The notes beneath the pieces are model-generated. The model was not told the DNA's origin, searched no databases, and saw only the letters and a list, made by a program, of their open reading frames with translations. The translations under genes were made by a program, and so were the position numbers. Below are positions 29,972 to 39,087 of a DNA stretch of 44,065 nt, one piece after another (the first letter of the stretch is position 1; each line of letters opens with the position of its first letter). Origin of the DNA: Ignavibacteria bacterium RIFCSPLOWO2_12_FULL_56_21 (GTDB taxonomy: Bacteria; Bacteroidota; Ignavibacteria; UBA10030); NCBI GenBank assembly GCA_001802945.1, contig MHAK01000117.1:1-44065 (forward strand). Direction: 5' to 3'.

Positions 29972-32836
29972 ATGGCAACGTCATCTTCCACGAACATCAG
30001 AAATCAGCACGCCCGGCATTCCGATCGACGGAATGACAGGGACGGGTCTGCGCGTCTTGAAACGATCATCATCCGTGGCGCCAGGGTTAACAACCTCAAG
30101 AACATCTCGCTCGAATTGTCCCGCAACAAACTGATCGTCGTGACCGGAGTCAGCGGATCGGGGAAATCGAGCCTTGCGTTCGACACCATCTATGCCGAAG
30201 GCCAGCGGCGCTACGTGGAAAGCCTTTCGTCATACGCACGGCAGTTCCTGGAGAGAATGGAAAAGCCGGATGTCGACCTCATCCAGGGGATAAGCCCGGC
30301 GATCGCCATCGAGCAGAAGACCACGTCCCGCAATCCGCGCTCAACGGTTGCGACCGCGACGGAGCTCTACGACTACTTGCGCCTCCTCTTCGGACGCGTC
30401 GGCAGAACGTATTGCCGGATATGCGATGCGGAGGTGAAACGGGACACGGTGTCAACGGTTGTCGACCGGCTGCTCAAAGAGAACGTCGGCACCAGGGTCA
30501 TAGTCGGATTCCCGCTCCATGAACACGCCGGAAGAAGCATGAAAGAGGAGTTCGTGGCAGTCCGGCAAAGGGGCTTCCACCGGATTCTCAAAGAAGGGGC
30601 TGTCGTCGATCTCGATACAGTATCGTCTTTCGGGAGGTCGAAAAAAGGGATCACCGTTGTCGTCGACAGACTGTCGCTGGCGTCGTCCGATCCCGACCTG
30701 CGAACGCGCCTTGCCGACTCTATTCAGACCTCCTTCGTCGAAGGCGACGGATACGTTCTGACGCATCTGCCGGACCGAGCGGCACCTCTGAGGTTTACCC
30801 AACATTACGAATGCGCCAATGACGGCACCCGCTACGAAGACCCTGATCCAAGGATGTTTTCGTTCAACAATCCGGTCGGTGCATGTCCGGTGTGTCAGGG
30901 GTTCGGTCGTTCTGTCGGCATTGACATGGACCTCGTCGTGCCAGACCCGCGAAAGACCCTGCGCCAAGGTGCGGTTCTGCCATGGACATTCCCCCGGTGG
31001 AGGAAATACTACCAGGACTTGGTCCGCAATGGTGTGAAGTCGGGAATTTCGCTGGACACGCCTTGGTTGAACTTGTCTGACCGGGAGCGCTCGCTTATCG
31101 TGGATGGTGCGGAGGGTTTCGACGGCATTACGAAGTACTTCAAATTCATCGAATCAAAATCATACAAGCTCCATTATCGTGTCTTCCTGAGCAGGTTCAG
31201 AGGATATACGACGTGCCCCGAATGTCGCGGATCACGGCTCCGTAAGGATGCGCTCTACATACGTGTTGCCGGCAAGACAATTCAGGATGTGGTTCGCATG
31301 ACCATTGACGACGCCGCAGAATTCTTTGAACGCGTCGACCTTTCCGCATACGAAACAGAGGTTGCTCGCCGCATCCTGGAGGAGATCCGCAGACGTCTTC
31401 GCTTTCTGGTGCAGGTTGGTATCGGATATCTGACGCTCGACAGATTAAGCATGACCCTCTCCGGCGGCGAGAGTCAGCGCATCAACTTGGCGACCTCCCT
31501 CGGCTCGTCGCTGATGGGTTCGCTGTACGTTCTGGACGAGCCGAGCATCGGCCTTCATCCTCGCGATGGACGACGGCTAATCTCAATCCTGAAATCTCTC
31601 CGCGATCTCGGCAATACTGTCATCGTCGTTGAGCATGACGAGGATATGATCCGTGAAGCGGACATTGTTGTGGATATGGGACCTCGGGCAGGGGAACACG
31701 GCGGAGAGGTTGTGTTTGCGGGGACAACGGAACGACTTCTGGCGGACGGAAAGGGGCTGACGTCCGAATACCTGCTCGGCAAGAAGGGAATTCCCGTCCC
31801 CAGACACCGGAAAACCGATGCGGAAGCCTCGATCTACATCAGGGGGGCCGCAGAAAACAACCTCAAGAACATCGATGTGCGGATTCCCTTGGGAATGCTG
31901 GTCTGTGTGACCGGCGTCAGCGGCTCGGGAAAGAGCACGCTCGTTCACGACATCCTGTATGCAGGACTGCAGAAACAAAAGGGCGGGTTCGAAGGGTCGG
32001 TGGGAAAGGTCATCGCCGTAGAAGGAGGGGAGCATATTCAACGTGTCGAGCTCGTTGACCAGTCGCCGATCGGAAGGAGTCCGAGGTCGAATCCCGCGAC
32101 GTATCTGAAAGCGTTCGACCTCATACGCGATGCCATGGCATCGACGCCGGCGGCAAAAGTCCATGGCTTCAAACCCGGGCATTTTTCGTTCAACGTCCCC
32201 GGCGGCAGGTGCGAAACGTGCGAAGGAGACGGCATTCAACGTATCGAGATGCAGTTCCTGGCGGATATCATGCTGACGTGTGAATCGTGCAAGGGGAAAC
32301 GGTTCAAACAGGAGGTGCTCGACGTTCGGTTCCACGGAAAGAACATCGACGACATCCTACGGATGACTGTCACCGAGGCGGTCGAATTCTTTGGAGGGAC
32401 TCCTGACGGTCGTGCGGTCGCGAAAAAACTGAGGATCTTGATGGAAGTGGGATTGGGCTATGTGCGGCTGGGACAACCTGCAACGACTCTGTCGGGTGGG
32501 GAGGCACAGCGCATCAAACTGGCCAATCATCTGTCGGCGTCCGGAGCGTTGGGACGGGGATTGTTCATATTCGATGAACCGACAACCGGACTACATCTTG
32601 ACGACATCGCCCGGCTTTTGTCATGCTTTCAAGCACTCCTCGACGCCGGTCATTCAGTTGTGGTCATTGAACACAACCTTCATGTCATCAAAGCGGCCGA
32701 TTTTGTGATCGATCTGGGACCCGAGGCGGGAGACAAAGGAGGAGAAGTGGTCGCAACGGGAACGCCCGAAGAAATTGCAAAAGTTGAGCGCTCCTACACG
32801 GGGAAATTTCTGAGAAACGTCTTACGGCATCGCTGA
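29972..32836 (+). CDS. uvrA: Excinuclease ABC subunit A
   Basis: A DNA damage-sensing ATPase of nucleotide excision repair. 954 residues with two ABC modules: Walker A at 59-66 and 648-655, LSGGESQR and LSGGEAQR signatures, and Walker B segments [12 protein letters not shown] and [12 protein letters not shown]. The second zinc finger (CETCEGDG ... CESC, about 746-777) is intact. The first has lost two of its four ligands, with Cys281 followed by AND and only Cys305/Cys308 as a full pair. Residues 1-29 are an unusual basic tail (Ser/Asn/Arg/His/Asp-rich) partly encoded by a palindrome. Family members normally start near [10 protein letters not shown]. No other start codon fits between them. 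Confidence 0.96.
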   Translation: MATSSSTNIRNQHARHSDRRNDRDGSARLETIIIRGARVNNLKNISLELSRNKLIVVTGVSGSGKSSLAFDTIYAEGQRRYVESLSSYARQFLERMEKPDVDLIQGISPAIAIEQKTTSRNPRSTVATATELYDYLRLLFGRVGRTYCRICDAEVKRDTVSTVVDRLLKENVGTRVIVGFPLHEHAGRSMKEEFVAVRQRGFHRILKEGAVVDLDTVSSFGRSKKGITVVVDRLSLASSDPDLRTRLADSIQTSFVEGDGYVLTHLPDRAAPLRFTQHYECANDGTRYEDPDPRMFSFNNPVGACPVCQGFGRSVGIDMDLVVPDPRKTLRQGAVLPWTFPRWRKYYQDLVRNGVKSGISLDTPWLNLSDRERSLIVDGAEGFDGITKYFKFIESKSYKLHYRVFLSRFRGYTTCPECRGSRLRKDALYIRVAGKTIQDVVRMTIDDAAEFFERVDLSAYETEVARRILEEIRRRLRFLVQVGIGYLTLDRLSMTLSGGESQRINLATSLGSSLMGSLYVLDEPSIGLHPRDGRRLISILKSLRDLGNTVIVVEHDEDMIREADIVVDMGPRAGEHGGEVVFAGTTERLLADGKGLTSEYLLGKKGIPVPRHRKTDAEASIYIRGAAENNLKNIDVRIPLGMLVCVTGVSGSGKSTLVHDILYAGLQKQKGGFEGSVGKVIAVEGGEHIQRVELVDQSPIGRSPRSNPATYLKAFDLIRDAMASTPAAKVHGFKPGHFSFNVPGGRCETCEGDGIQRIEMQFLADIMLTCESCKGKRFKQEVLDVRFHGKNIDDILRMTVTEAVEFFGGTPDGRAVAKKLRILMEVGLGYVRLGQPATTLSGGEAQRIKLANHLSASGALGRGLFIFDEPTTGLHLDDIARLLSCFQALLDAGHSVVVIEHNLHVIKAADFVIDLGPEAGDKGGEVVATGTPEEIAKVERSYTGKFLRNVLRHR
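30017..30035. repeat. REP-like palindrome inside uvrA 5' end
   Basis: CATTCCG (30017-30023) and CGGAATG (30029-30035) are perfect inverted repeats around ATCGA, followed by ACAGGGACGGG. It lies within codons for the non-conserved UvrA N-terminal tail. The sequence is reminiscent of dispersed intergenic palindromes. Confidence 0.55.
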
Positions 32837-32862
32837 TGTGATAATCGCAGCTGTGTCGCTGT

Positions 32863-33606
32863 TCAGTATGACGAGCCGAAGTTCAGTGTGATGTACAGTC
32901 CCCCGAATTCTTTCATGTACCCCCCCTGCAGTACTTCGATCCCCGAGGGAAAGCGTACAAAGTAGTACCGGATGCTCAATCCCATGACATTCGATTTATC
33001 TTTCCCAAAGTAAGCCCCACCGCCGATATATCCGCCCACGGTGTACTGGGCCTTTCCGTATTTGAGACTCTCGAAGAATTCGATCTTTTCCGATTGGCGT
33101 ATGGTGGTGCCATCCCCCATCGGAATATCCGTGAATCTGGCATACGGTGCGACAAACATCATCGTGGGCCCGGCTCCGCCGGAGAGATACGGGCGGAAAT
33201 TGTCGACGATGTCGTCCCTGAACAATCTGTATTGAATTGAAGCGATGAGGGGAAGCATGAGAAGTCGGTTCTTCTTCCCCGGAACGTATGACGTACCCGA
33301 ATACGTAAAATACTCATTTTCACCATCCACCTTGACATCTGAAATGGCAAAGGTCAGTAGGCCCGCGAGATCATCGGTGAACTGACGGCGATAGAAAGCT
33401 CCCAACCCGAAACCGTTGTTGGAGAGCATGATATCGATTCCCCACGAGTGAACCAGAGGACGATAGGCGACCGTGCTGACAAACCCAGGCGTGGAAGGTC
33501 GAAAAATTACCGACGTGTCGGGACGGGCCGGTTCTTGCCCCCATGCACCAACCGAAAGGCAGCTGGCGGTGGCAGCGACAGCCAGGAGTGTTCGTGGAAT
33601 GTTCAT
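32863..33606 (-). CDS. Outer-membrane beta-barrel protein (hypothetical)
   Basis: 247 residues from the ATG complementary to 33604-33606, chosen because a signal peptide follows immediately (MNIPRTLLAVAATASCLSVGAWG). GGAGAG lies about 6 nt upstream on this strand; an upstream in-frame start adds 18 residues without sense. The mature part has alternating hydrophobic/aromatic strands (YRPLVHSWGIDIMLSNNGFGLGAFYRRQF; SIQYRLFRDD; YITLNFGSSY at the extreme C-terminus), the typical end of an 8-10 strand barrel. I do not recognise a specific family. It is convergent with uvrA (26 bp apart) and 60 bp downstream of the methyltransferase gene. Confidence 0.8.
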   Translation of the reverse strand: MNIPRTLLAVAATASCLSVGAWGQEPARPDTSVIFRPSTPGFVSTVAYRPLVHSWGIDIMLSNNGFGLGAFYRRQFTDDLAGLLTFAISDVKVDGENEYFTYSGTSYVPGKKNRLLMLPLIASIQYRLFRDDIVDNFRPYLSGGAGPTMMFVAPYARFTDIPMGDGTTIRQSEKIEFFESLKYGKAQYTVGGYIGGGAYFGKDKSNVMGLSIRYYFVRFPSGIEVLQGGYMKEFGGLYITLNFGSSY

Positions 33607-33666
33607 GTCTGCTCTCCAGGACAACATCCGCAATATACTCTCCCCCACGCTAAGGCGCAATGACGC

Positions 33667-34836
33667 CTATCGCACTGAGATGATTGCGAATTTAAGGTAT
33701 GAAGTCTCGGGCATGGCTGGTAGAACTGGATGGTCCGGAGATGCTCCGTGGAGTTCCAGCATTTGTATGGAACGCCCGGCTTTGCGCGCGCTCATATGGA
33801 GCATGTCGAGGAATGCCTCGCGGCCGATGTGATGCGAGCAAGACGCAGTGACCAGGATCCCTCCCGACGTCAGCATCCGCATGGCCAATGTGTTGATGGA
33901 CACGTATCCGTGAAGAGCTGTCGCCACGGTTTTCTTGCTTTTTGTGAACGACGGCGGATCAAGAATGATCGCGTCGCATCGCTCCCCGGCATCCGCTTTT
34001 TCGCGCAGGAGGTCGAAGACATCGGCGGCCTGGAAAGTCACATTCTCCGCCTGATTTGTGGATGCGTTATGTGTCGCACGAGCGACCGCATCCGCGGAGA
34101 CTTCGATTCCCAGGATCGTTGTGGCTCCGGCGGCTGACGCGTTGAGCGCAAACCCGCCGTCATTGCAAAAGCAGTCGATGACCGCGCGGCCCGAAAGGTA
34201 TGGCCGTACGATGCGGCGGTTGACCCGCTGGTCGAGAAACAAGCCGGTCTTCTGGCCCGTCAGGAGATGAACATCATAGTTCACACCGTGCTCGTTGATG
34301 CGCACGACGTCGCCCGACCCGCGAAGGATGCGCACATCGTGCGGAAGCTGTTCCAATATCCGGAGTGCGGAATCGTTCCTCACAACAATGGCGGCAGGAT
34401 GGAAGAGTTCCTCTACGACATCGCAAATGGTCTCCATGCGCATGTCCATGCCGGCTGATTGGACCTGCAGTACGAAACAGTCCTTGTAGCGGTCGATGAC
34501 GAGTCCGGGAAGATAATCCGATTCGCCATGCACCAGCCTGTAAGCTTCGGCGTCCTTCACGATCGACTGACGAAGCCGGTATGCCTGCTCAATCCGGGCG
34601 CGGAAAAATACCTTGTCCGGTTCTACGTGCTCCGTGCCAAGGATTCGCACTGCTATGAGCGAATGGGGATGAAAAAGGCCTGAACCGACAAATCGGCGAT
34701 CATGGCGCACAATATCGACTACATCCCCGGTGCCCGGAGAACCCTCGATCGAACTGATCTCGTTGCTGAAGACCCACTGATGACCGCCGAGAATCCTGCG
34801 CTCTTCGTGTTTTTTTAGTACAATCGTGCTGGCCAT
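33667..34836 (-). CDS. Class I SAM-dependent rRNA methyltransferase, RlmI type
   Basis: 389 residues from the ATG complementary to 34834-34836. It has a PUA-like N-terminal domain (about 1-75, with RILGGHQWVFSNEI), an EEHEE-like middle segment (about 75-170), and a Rossmann methyltransferase domain with motif I VIDCFCNDGGFALNAS, motif IV DPPSFTKSK, and LVTASCSHHI with the conserved Cys. This is the COG1092/RlmI family, which makes m5C in 23S rRNA (C1962 in E. coli); target identity is inferred. A longer reading frame exists upstream but starts in non-conserved sequence. The gene is divergent from the lipoprotein gene with 49 bp between. Confidence 0.88.
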   Translation of the reverse strand: MASTIVLKKHEERRILGGHQWVFSNEISSIEGSPGTGDVVDIVRHDRRFVGSGLFHPHSLIAVRILGTEHVEPDKVFFRARIEQAYRLRQSIVKDAEAYRLVHGESDYLPGLVIDRYKDCFVLQVQSAGMDMRMETICDVVEELFHPAAIVVRNDSALRILEQLPHDVRILRGSGDVVRINEHGVNYDVHLLTGQKTGLFLDQRVNRRIVRPYLSGRAVIDCFCNDGGFALNASAAGATTILGIEVSADAVARATHNASTNQAENVTFQAADVFDLLREKADAGERCDAIILDPPSFTKSKKTVATALHGYVSINTLAMRMLTSGGILVTASCSHHIGREAFLDMLHMSARKAGRSIQMLELHGASPDHPVLPAMPETSYLKFAIISVR

Positions 34837-34885
34837 TATCATCAACCTAGACAGAATTGACGCGAGAATCAATTTGCGGGGCTGT

Positions 34886-35671
34886 ATGATCCTCCTTCGT
34901 ACGGTGTTCACGATTGCTCTCATCGGATTGCTCGGCGGATGTGAGTCTCCGGACTCCGACTTCAAAGGAGAATTTCGCATCAAGCTCATCGACGCTCCCG
35001 CCGCCTACCAGGAAGTCAACATTGTATTTCGACGCGTGCTTGTTCATCGTCAGGGTGCATCCTCCGAACTCGGATGGCATGTAGTCAGCGAAGATGTTCA
35101 GTCACACGACCTCCTGCAGCTGAGGAACGGCGTCAGTCGCAATCTGGTGAGTGCAGTTTTGTCCACAGGTGACTATGACAAGATTCAGATCCTTTTCGGG
35201 CTGTCTCGGGTGGTCGAGAACGGAAACGATATCACGGTGAAGATACCTGCGAATCTGGAAAGCGGCCTGATCATACAAACTCCGTTTACGGTGAAGGAAG
35301 ATCAAGTCTATGGGCTGACATTCGACTTTGATGCGTCCCGGTCGATTCTCGTGACTCCGCAGTCCGAGTATATCTTGCGTCCCATCATACGCGTTCAGGC
35401 CGCCGACCTTGCCGGGTCCATCATCGGATCGGTTCTCCCCGATTCTGTGGAGGCAGTGATCACGACATCAACTGCAACGGATTCCGTGACGACGCTCAGC
35501 CTTGCACAGTCGGGCAACAATTCCTTCGAACTGGTCGATCTGCCGGAGGGGACATACACCGTATCTATCATCTCCGGGAGTCCGGCGTTCCGTGACACTA
35601 CGATCACTGGCGCCGCCGTGGTGCGCAAGCAGAAAACAAACCTCGGGGCAATACCCCTTCATCCGAAGTAA
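34886..35671 (+). CDS. DUF4382 domain lipoprotein
   Basis: 261 residues from ATG 34886, where MILLRTVFTIALIGLLGGC gives a lipoprotein signal peptide with the lipobox LGGC (Cys19). The mature protein starts with acidic ESPDSD. Residues about 28-165 match the DUF4382 pattern (IKLIDAPAAYQEVNIVFRRVLVHR; LLQLRNGVSRNLVSAVLSTGDYDKIQILFG), a beta-rich domain, and the C-terminal part (about 180-261) is an Ig/CarboxypepD_reg-like beta sandwich (FELVDLPEGTYTVSIISGSPAF). It is probably anchored to the outer membrane. The function is unknown. Confidence 0.82.
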   Translation: MILLRTVFTIALIGLLGGCESPDSDFKGEFRIKLIDAPAAYQEVNIVFRRVLVHRQGASSELGWHVVSEDVQSHDLLQLRNGVSRNLVSAVLSTGDYDKIQILFGLSRVVENGNDITVKIPANLESGLIIQTPFTVKEDQVYGLTFDFDASRSILVTPQSEYILRPIIRVQAADLAGSIIGSVLPDSVEAVITTSTATDSVTTLSLAQSGNNSFELVDLPEGTYTVSIISGSPAFRDTTITGAAVVRKQKTNLGAIPLHPK

Positions 35672-35727
35672 GGGCCGCTCGCCGGATTCTCATAGTTGCG
35701 CATCAAAACCCGGATGGCATGCGGCGG

Positions 35728-35756
35728 TTGCAGTCCCACCTTCTCTTTGGTATATT
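35728..35756 (+). promoter_or_regulatory. Sigma-70-like promoter for aldolase gene
   Basis: TTGCAG (35728-35733) and TATATT (35751-35756) are 17 bp apart, about 60 bp before ATG 35817. It is the third 17-bp-spaced sigma-70-like site found in this window. Confidence 0.45.
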
Positions 35757-35816
35757 ACTCAGCCTCCTTGAACAAAGGACATCCGACCCTCGAATTCTCC
35801 CTGGAGTGACCCTGAC

Positions 35817-36863
35817 ATGAACATACCAGAAATGCTTGGGGCAGATGCAAAATTTCTGCTCGAACACAAATGCACGACGATCCCGAAGGAATCGTTGATT
35901 CTTCCCGGACCCGATTATGTAGACCGCGTCTATGCGCTGTCCGACAGGTCCCCGCGAGTACTGCGCAACCTGCAGGAAATCATTAAGACCGGTCGACTCG
36001 CCGGCACCGGTTATGTTTCCATTCTCCCCGTCGACCAGGGCATCGAACATTCGGCCGGTGCGTCGTTCGCTCCAAACCCGGAGTACTTCGACCCGGAGAA
36101 CATCGTTCGGCTCGCCATCGAAGGCGGATGCAATGCAGTAGCGTCGACGTTGGGCGTCCTGGGCGCGGTTGCACGGAAATACGCGCATAAAATCCCGTTC
36201 ATCATGAAATTCAATCACAACGAATTTCTGTCGTACCCGAATACGTATGACCAGACCATGTTTGGCAGCGTCAAACAGGCATACGACATGGGTGCCGCTG
36301 CAGTCGGTGCAACAGTATACTTCGGTTCTCCAGAATCCCGGCGTCAGATCTGGGAGGTGAGCCAGGCGTTTCAGCAGGCGCATGAGTTTGGCATGGCCAC
36401 GATCCTCTGGTGCTATACGCGGAATCCCGCGTTCAAAACGGCCGACAAGGATTATCATGTGTCCGCAGACTTGACCGGCCAGGCCAATCATCTTGGTGTA
36501 ACCATCGAAGCGGACATCGTCAAACAAAAACTGCCGGAGAACAACGGCGGCTACACCGCGGTGAATTTTGGCAAAACCCACAAGAAGGTCTACGAACAAT
36601 TGTCGTCCGACCATCCGATCGACCTCACCAGATACCAGGTTGCCAACGGGTACATGGGCAGGGCCGGATTGATCAATTCCGGAGGTCCCTCGGGCAAGAA
36701 CGATGTCGCCGAAGCTGTCCGTACTGCGGTTATTAACAAACGGGCAGGAGGTATGGGGCTCATTTCCGGACGGAAGGCGTTCCAGCGACCGATGAAAGAG
36801 GGTGTACAGCTCCTCAACGCAATTCAAGATGTTTACGCTTCAAAGGATGTTACTGTCGCCTGA
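35817..36863 (+). CDS. fbaB: Class I fructose-bisphosphate aldolase (DhnA/FbaB type)
   Basis: Glycolytic and gluconeogenic cleavage of fructose 1,6-bisphosphate through a Schiff base. 348 residues of the archaeal-type DhnA family. Motifs [44 protein letters not shown] (lysine K253 is the likely Schiff-base residue), [27 protein letters not shown] and [23 protein letters not shown] are nearly identical to those of E. coli FbaB. The ribosome binding site is weak (TGGAG about 14 nt upstream). It probably has its own promoter at 35728. The hairpin at 36893 follows. Confidence 0.95.
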   Translation: MNIPEMLGADAKFLLEHKCTTIPKESLILPGPDYVDRVYALSDRSPRVLRNLQEIIKTGRLAGTGYVSILPVDQGIEHSAGASFAPNPEYFDPENIVRLAIEGGCNAVASTLGVLGAVARKYAHKIPFIMKFNHNEFLSYPNTYDQTMFGSVKQAYDMGAAAVGATVYFGSPESRRQIWEVSQAFQQAHEFGMATILWCYTRNPAFKTADKDYHVSADLTGQANHLGVTIEADIVKQKLPENNGGYTAVNFGKTHKKVYEQLSSDHPIDLTRYQVANGYMGRAGLINSGGPSGKNDVAEAVRTAVINKRAGGMGLISGRKAFQRPMKEGVQLLNAIQDVYASKDVTVA

Positions 36864-36892
36864 GGGTCTTCTCCCTTGCGCAGTACTCTTCG

Positions 36893-36924
36893 GAAGGCGT
36901 CGGGGAATCCTGACGCCTTCAATA
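36893..36924 (+). terminator. Hairpin after aldolase gene
   Basis: GAAGGCGTC (36893-36901) and GACGCCTTC (36912-36920) are perfect inverted repeats with a 10-nt loop, then AATATTT. The tail is poor in T but AT-rich. It is a plausible terminator or a mark between the aldolase and the HAD gene. Confidence 0.5.
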
Positions 36925-36944
36925 TTTCCAAACCTGTGTGTGCA

Positions 36945-37616
36945 ATGCCGAGACAAAGCCTTGAGTGCGTTATCTTTGATATGGATGGGACGATTACGAG
37001 AACCAATCGTCTCATCTTTGATGCCTTTAATCACATTGTTGAGATCTACAAAGGTGAACGCTGGACCGATGCGCAGATCTCCGCATTGTTCGGTCCTCCG
37101 GAAGAGGGGGCACTCGCGACCGTTGTGGGACAAGACCGTGTCGACGAAGCGATGAGGTCCTATCTGGCCTTCTACCGGGAGCACCATGCGGAGCTCGCAT
37201 CGGTGTACAAAGGTATGCCCGAGATCCTTCACGAATTGAAGTCGTCAGGAGTGAAATTGGCCCTCTTTACCGGAAAGGGACGCCATACGACAGCGATCAC
37301 CCTCGAAGTATGCGGGCTCGGCAAGTATTTTGACAAAGTTGTCACGGGTAATGACGTTATGCTCCATAAGCCGTCCGGTGAAGGGATCCGATCTATCATG
37401 CACGACCTCGGTGTGACGCAGGAAGGGACGTTCATGGTGGGCGATGCTGTGGCTGATATACTTGCAGCACGCGAAGCCGGTATTCGCATTGCGTCGGTGC
37501 TCTGGGATTCGTACGGCCGGGAACGCGTTCTCCGGGAACAACGAGATCTCACATTCGAATCAGTCGAAGAATTCGGTGCGTGGGCAATCGCTGCGGCCAG
37601 GAAGAAAGGATCGTAA
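36945..37616 (+). CDS. HAD-family phosphatase (phosphoglycolate phosphatase-like)
   Basis: 223 residues from ATG 36945. HAD motif I DMDGT has Asp12 (nucleophile) and Asp14. Motif II is in LALFTGKGRH (Thr). The lysine of motif III is in LHKPSGEGI. Motif IV is MVGDAVADILAAREAG. A helical cap domain (about 25-85) marks subfamily IA, the Gph/PpaX/beta-phosphoglucomutase-like group. The substrate is not identifiable. An in-frame ATG upstream would extend it 23 residues across the hairpin at 36893, which is unlikely. The next gene starts at the base after the following T (TAA TGTG), so the two are coupled. Confidence 0.88.
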   Translation: MPRQSLECVIFDMDGTITRTNRLIFDAFNHIVEIYKGERWTDAQISALFGPPEEGALATVVGQDRVDEAMRSYLAFYREHHAELASVYKGMPEILHELKSSGVKLALFTGKGRHTTAITLEVCGLGKYFDKVVTGNDVMLHKPSGEGIRSIMHDLGVTQEGTFMVGDAVADILAAREAGIRIASVLWDSYGRERVLREQRDLTFESVEEFGAWAIAAARKKGS

Positions 37617-37617
37617 T

Positions 37618-39087
37618 GTGGAGATCGACCTGGAGCGCCTTCCTCGACTGCGAATAACGCTGCAATTTGCCGTCCCCGTTGCGCTTGGGTTGTTTTACAT
37701 GCGCGCGGCCGGTCATTTTGACTTCACTCCGGACGCCACGTATGTCTGTCTTCGAAGTGCCCAAAATGTTGCCCAAGGATCGGGGTTCGCGTTCAATGCG
37801 GGCGAATCAGTGCTGTCGGTTGCCGGTCCCCTATGGCCGCTTTTGATCGCGGCAGGCACGGCGCTCGGTCTTGATCCGTTCGTCGTGGCGAAGGTCCTCG
37901 ACCTGGTCTTTGCTTCGTTTGCTATTCTTGCATTCCAGGCACTCGTGCTGACGATGACGGAGAATCGAGCCATTGCCGTGGTGGCTGCTGTAGCTCTGAC
38001 CTTCGACGCATGGTTGCTCCAGAGAGCGGGTACCGGGATGGAAACTTCCCTGGCACTTCTTCTGACGTTGGTGGCTGTGCGACACGCATACATGCTCGAT
38101 AGATTGTCGTTTGCCGCGGCAGCTGCCCTCCTGACGTTGACTCGGCCCGAGGGAGCCCTCTTATTCTTTTGGGTCCTTTTGCTCCATCTGCACAGGAATG
38201 TGAAGGTCTTCTTTCGGGAATGGAAAGGACCTGTCGCACTCTATGCTGGAATTGTTGGTCTGTGGGTGTTGTATGCCGTGAACGCTTTCGGTTTGAGTGA
38301 GTTGGTTCTGGGGGAAACACCTCAAGCAGCAGTGTCCATGGGTGAAGCCGTGCTTTCCGCAGCCTTCGTTGTCTTTGGGGCCCAGGGTGCCCCGTTTCTC
38401 GTGATGATTGCAGCCGTCATACTTCTCCGCCGGTGGCTGCTAGGAGAGGATTGGCGCACGCTCGGCCTTGTCATAGGCTGGCCGCTGATCCTGGTCCTCA
38501 TCTACATTGTCCAGGGGGGACAGTCCGGCCCGAAATACCTTGTTCCGATGCTTCCTCTTATTCTAGCCGGCTTGTGTTGGATATTGTCGCTCGTGGAGCC
38601 GTCACGACTGGTTTCAGTGCGGGTCGCCGCCGTCACTGGACTGGCAGCCGTCGTCATTTCGGTCGGAACGAGTCAGGCGATATACGCCTTCTCTTCCATA
38701 CCGCGTATGAAGTCATTCACCTCGGTCATGCAAACCGGACTGAAACCGATGGCCTACTGGATCAGGAACAACAGCCCCCGCGATGCACAAGTTGTCGCCC
38801 CGGAAGTAGGAATGATCGGCTACATTTCTGAACGCCGCGTATGGGAGCCTATAAGTCTGGTCTCACGACTGACGAGCCGGCCGACGACTGGAGTATCGTA
38901 TGATCACGTCATGACCACCGGATATTATCGTTCCATCGTTCAGCCGCAATTCGTGATCGACCAGTCAACGACGAAAGAACGTCTTGCATCCGACAGTTTG
39001 CGGCCGGTCATGACGGCGGAATTGACGAACCCGGAACAACTGACTTCTGGATATGTCTTTTTGACTCTCTACCGGGTTGATCAATGA
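37618..39087 (+). CDS. Multi-spanning membrane protein, GT-C/GT39-like
   Basis: 489 residues from GTG 37618, with AAAGGA about 8 nt upstream and essentially no gap from the HAD gene. About ten hydrophobic helices are visible between residues 10 and 380. The early luminal/periplasmic loop contains FDFTPDATYVCLRSAQNVAQGSGFAFNAGE, the type of acidic first loop seen in GT-C glycosyltransferases (ArnT, GT39, YfhO-like). A soluble C-terminal region (about 390-489) follows. This points to a lipid-linked sugar transferase in cell-envelope synthesis, but the enzyme class is inferred from topology. The downstream T9SS plug gene overlaps by 4 bp (ATGA). Confidence 0.75.
   Translation: MEIDLERLPRLRITLQFAVPVALGLFYMRAAGHFDFTPDATYVCLRSAQNVAQGSGFAFNAGESVLSVAGPLWPLLIAAGTALGLDPFVVAKVLDLVFASFAILAFQALVLTMTENRAIAVVAAVALTFDAWLLQRAGTGMETSLALLLTLVAVRHAYMLDRLSFAAAAALLTLTRPEGALLFFWVLLLHLHRNVKVFFREWKGPVALYAGIVGLWVLYAVNAFGLSELVLGETPQAAVSMGEAVLSAAFVVFGAQGAPFLVMIAAVILLRRWLLGEDWRTLGLVIGWPLILVLIYIVQGGQSGPKYLVPMLPLILAGLCWILSLVEPSRLVSVRVAAVTGLAAVVISVGTSQAIYAFSSIPRMKSFTSVMQTGLKPMAYWIRNNSPRDAQVVAPEVGMIGYISERRVWEPISLVSRLTSRPTTGVSYDHVMTTGYYRSIVQPQFVIDQSTTKERLASDSLRPVMTAELTNPEQLTSGYVFLTLYRVDQ

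Noticed and set aside
36876-36944. Upstream ATG extension of the HAD gene
   Set aside because: The extension would be encoded by a perfect hairpin, and HAD proteins start close to the DxDGT motif.
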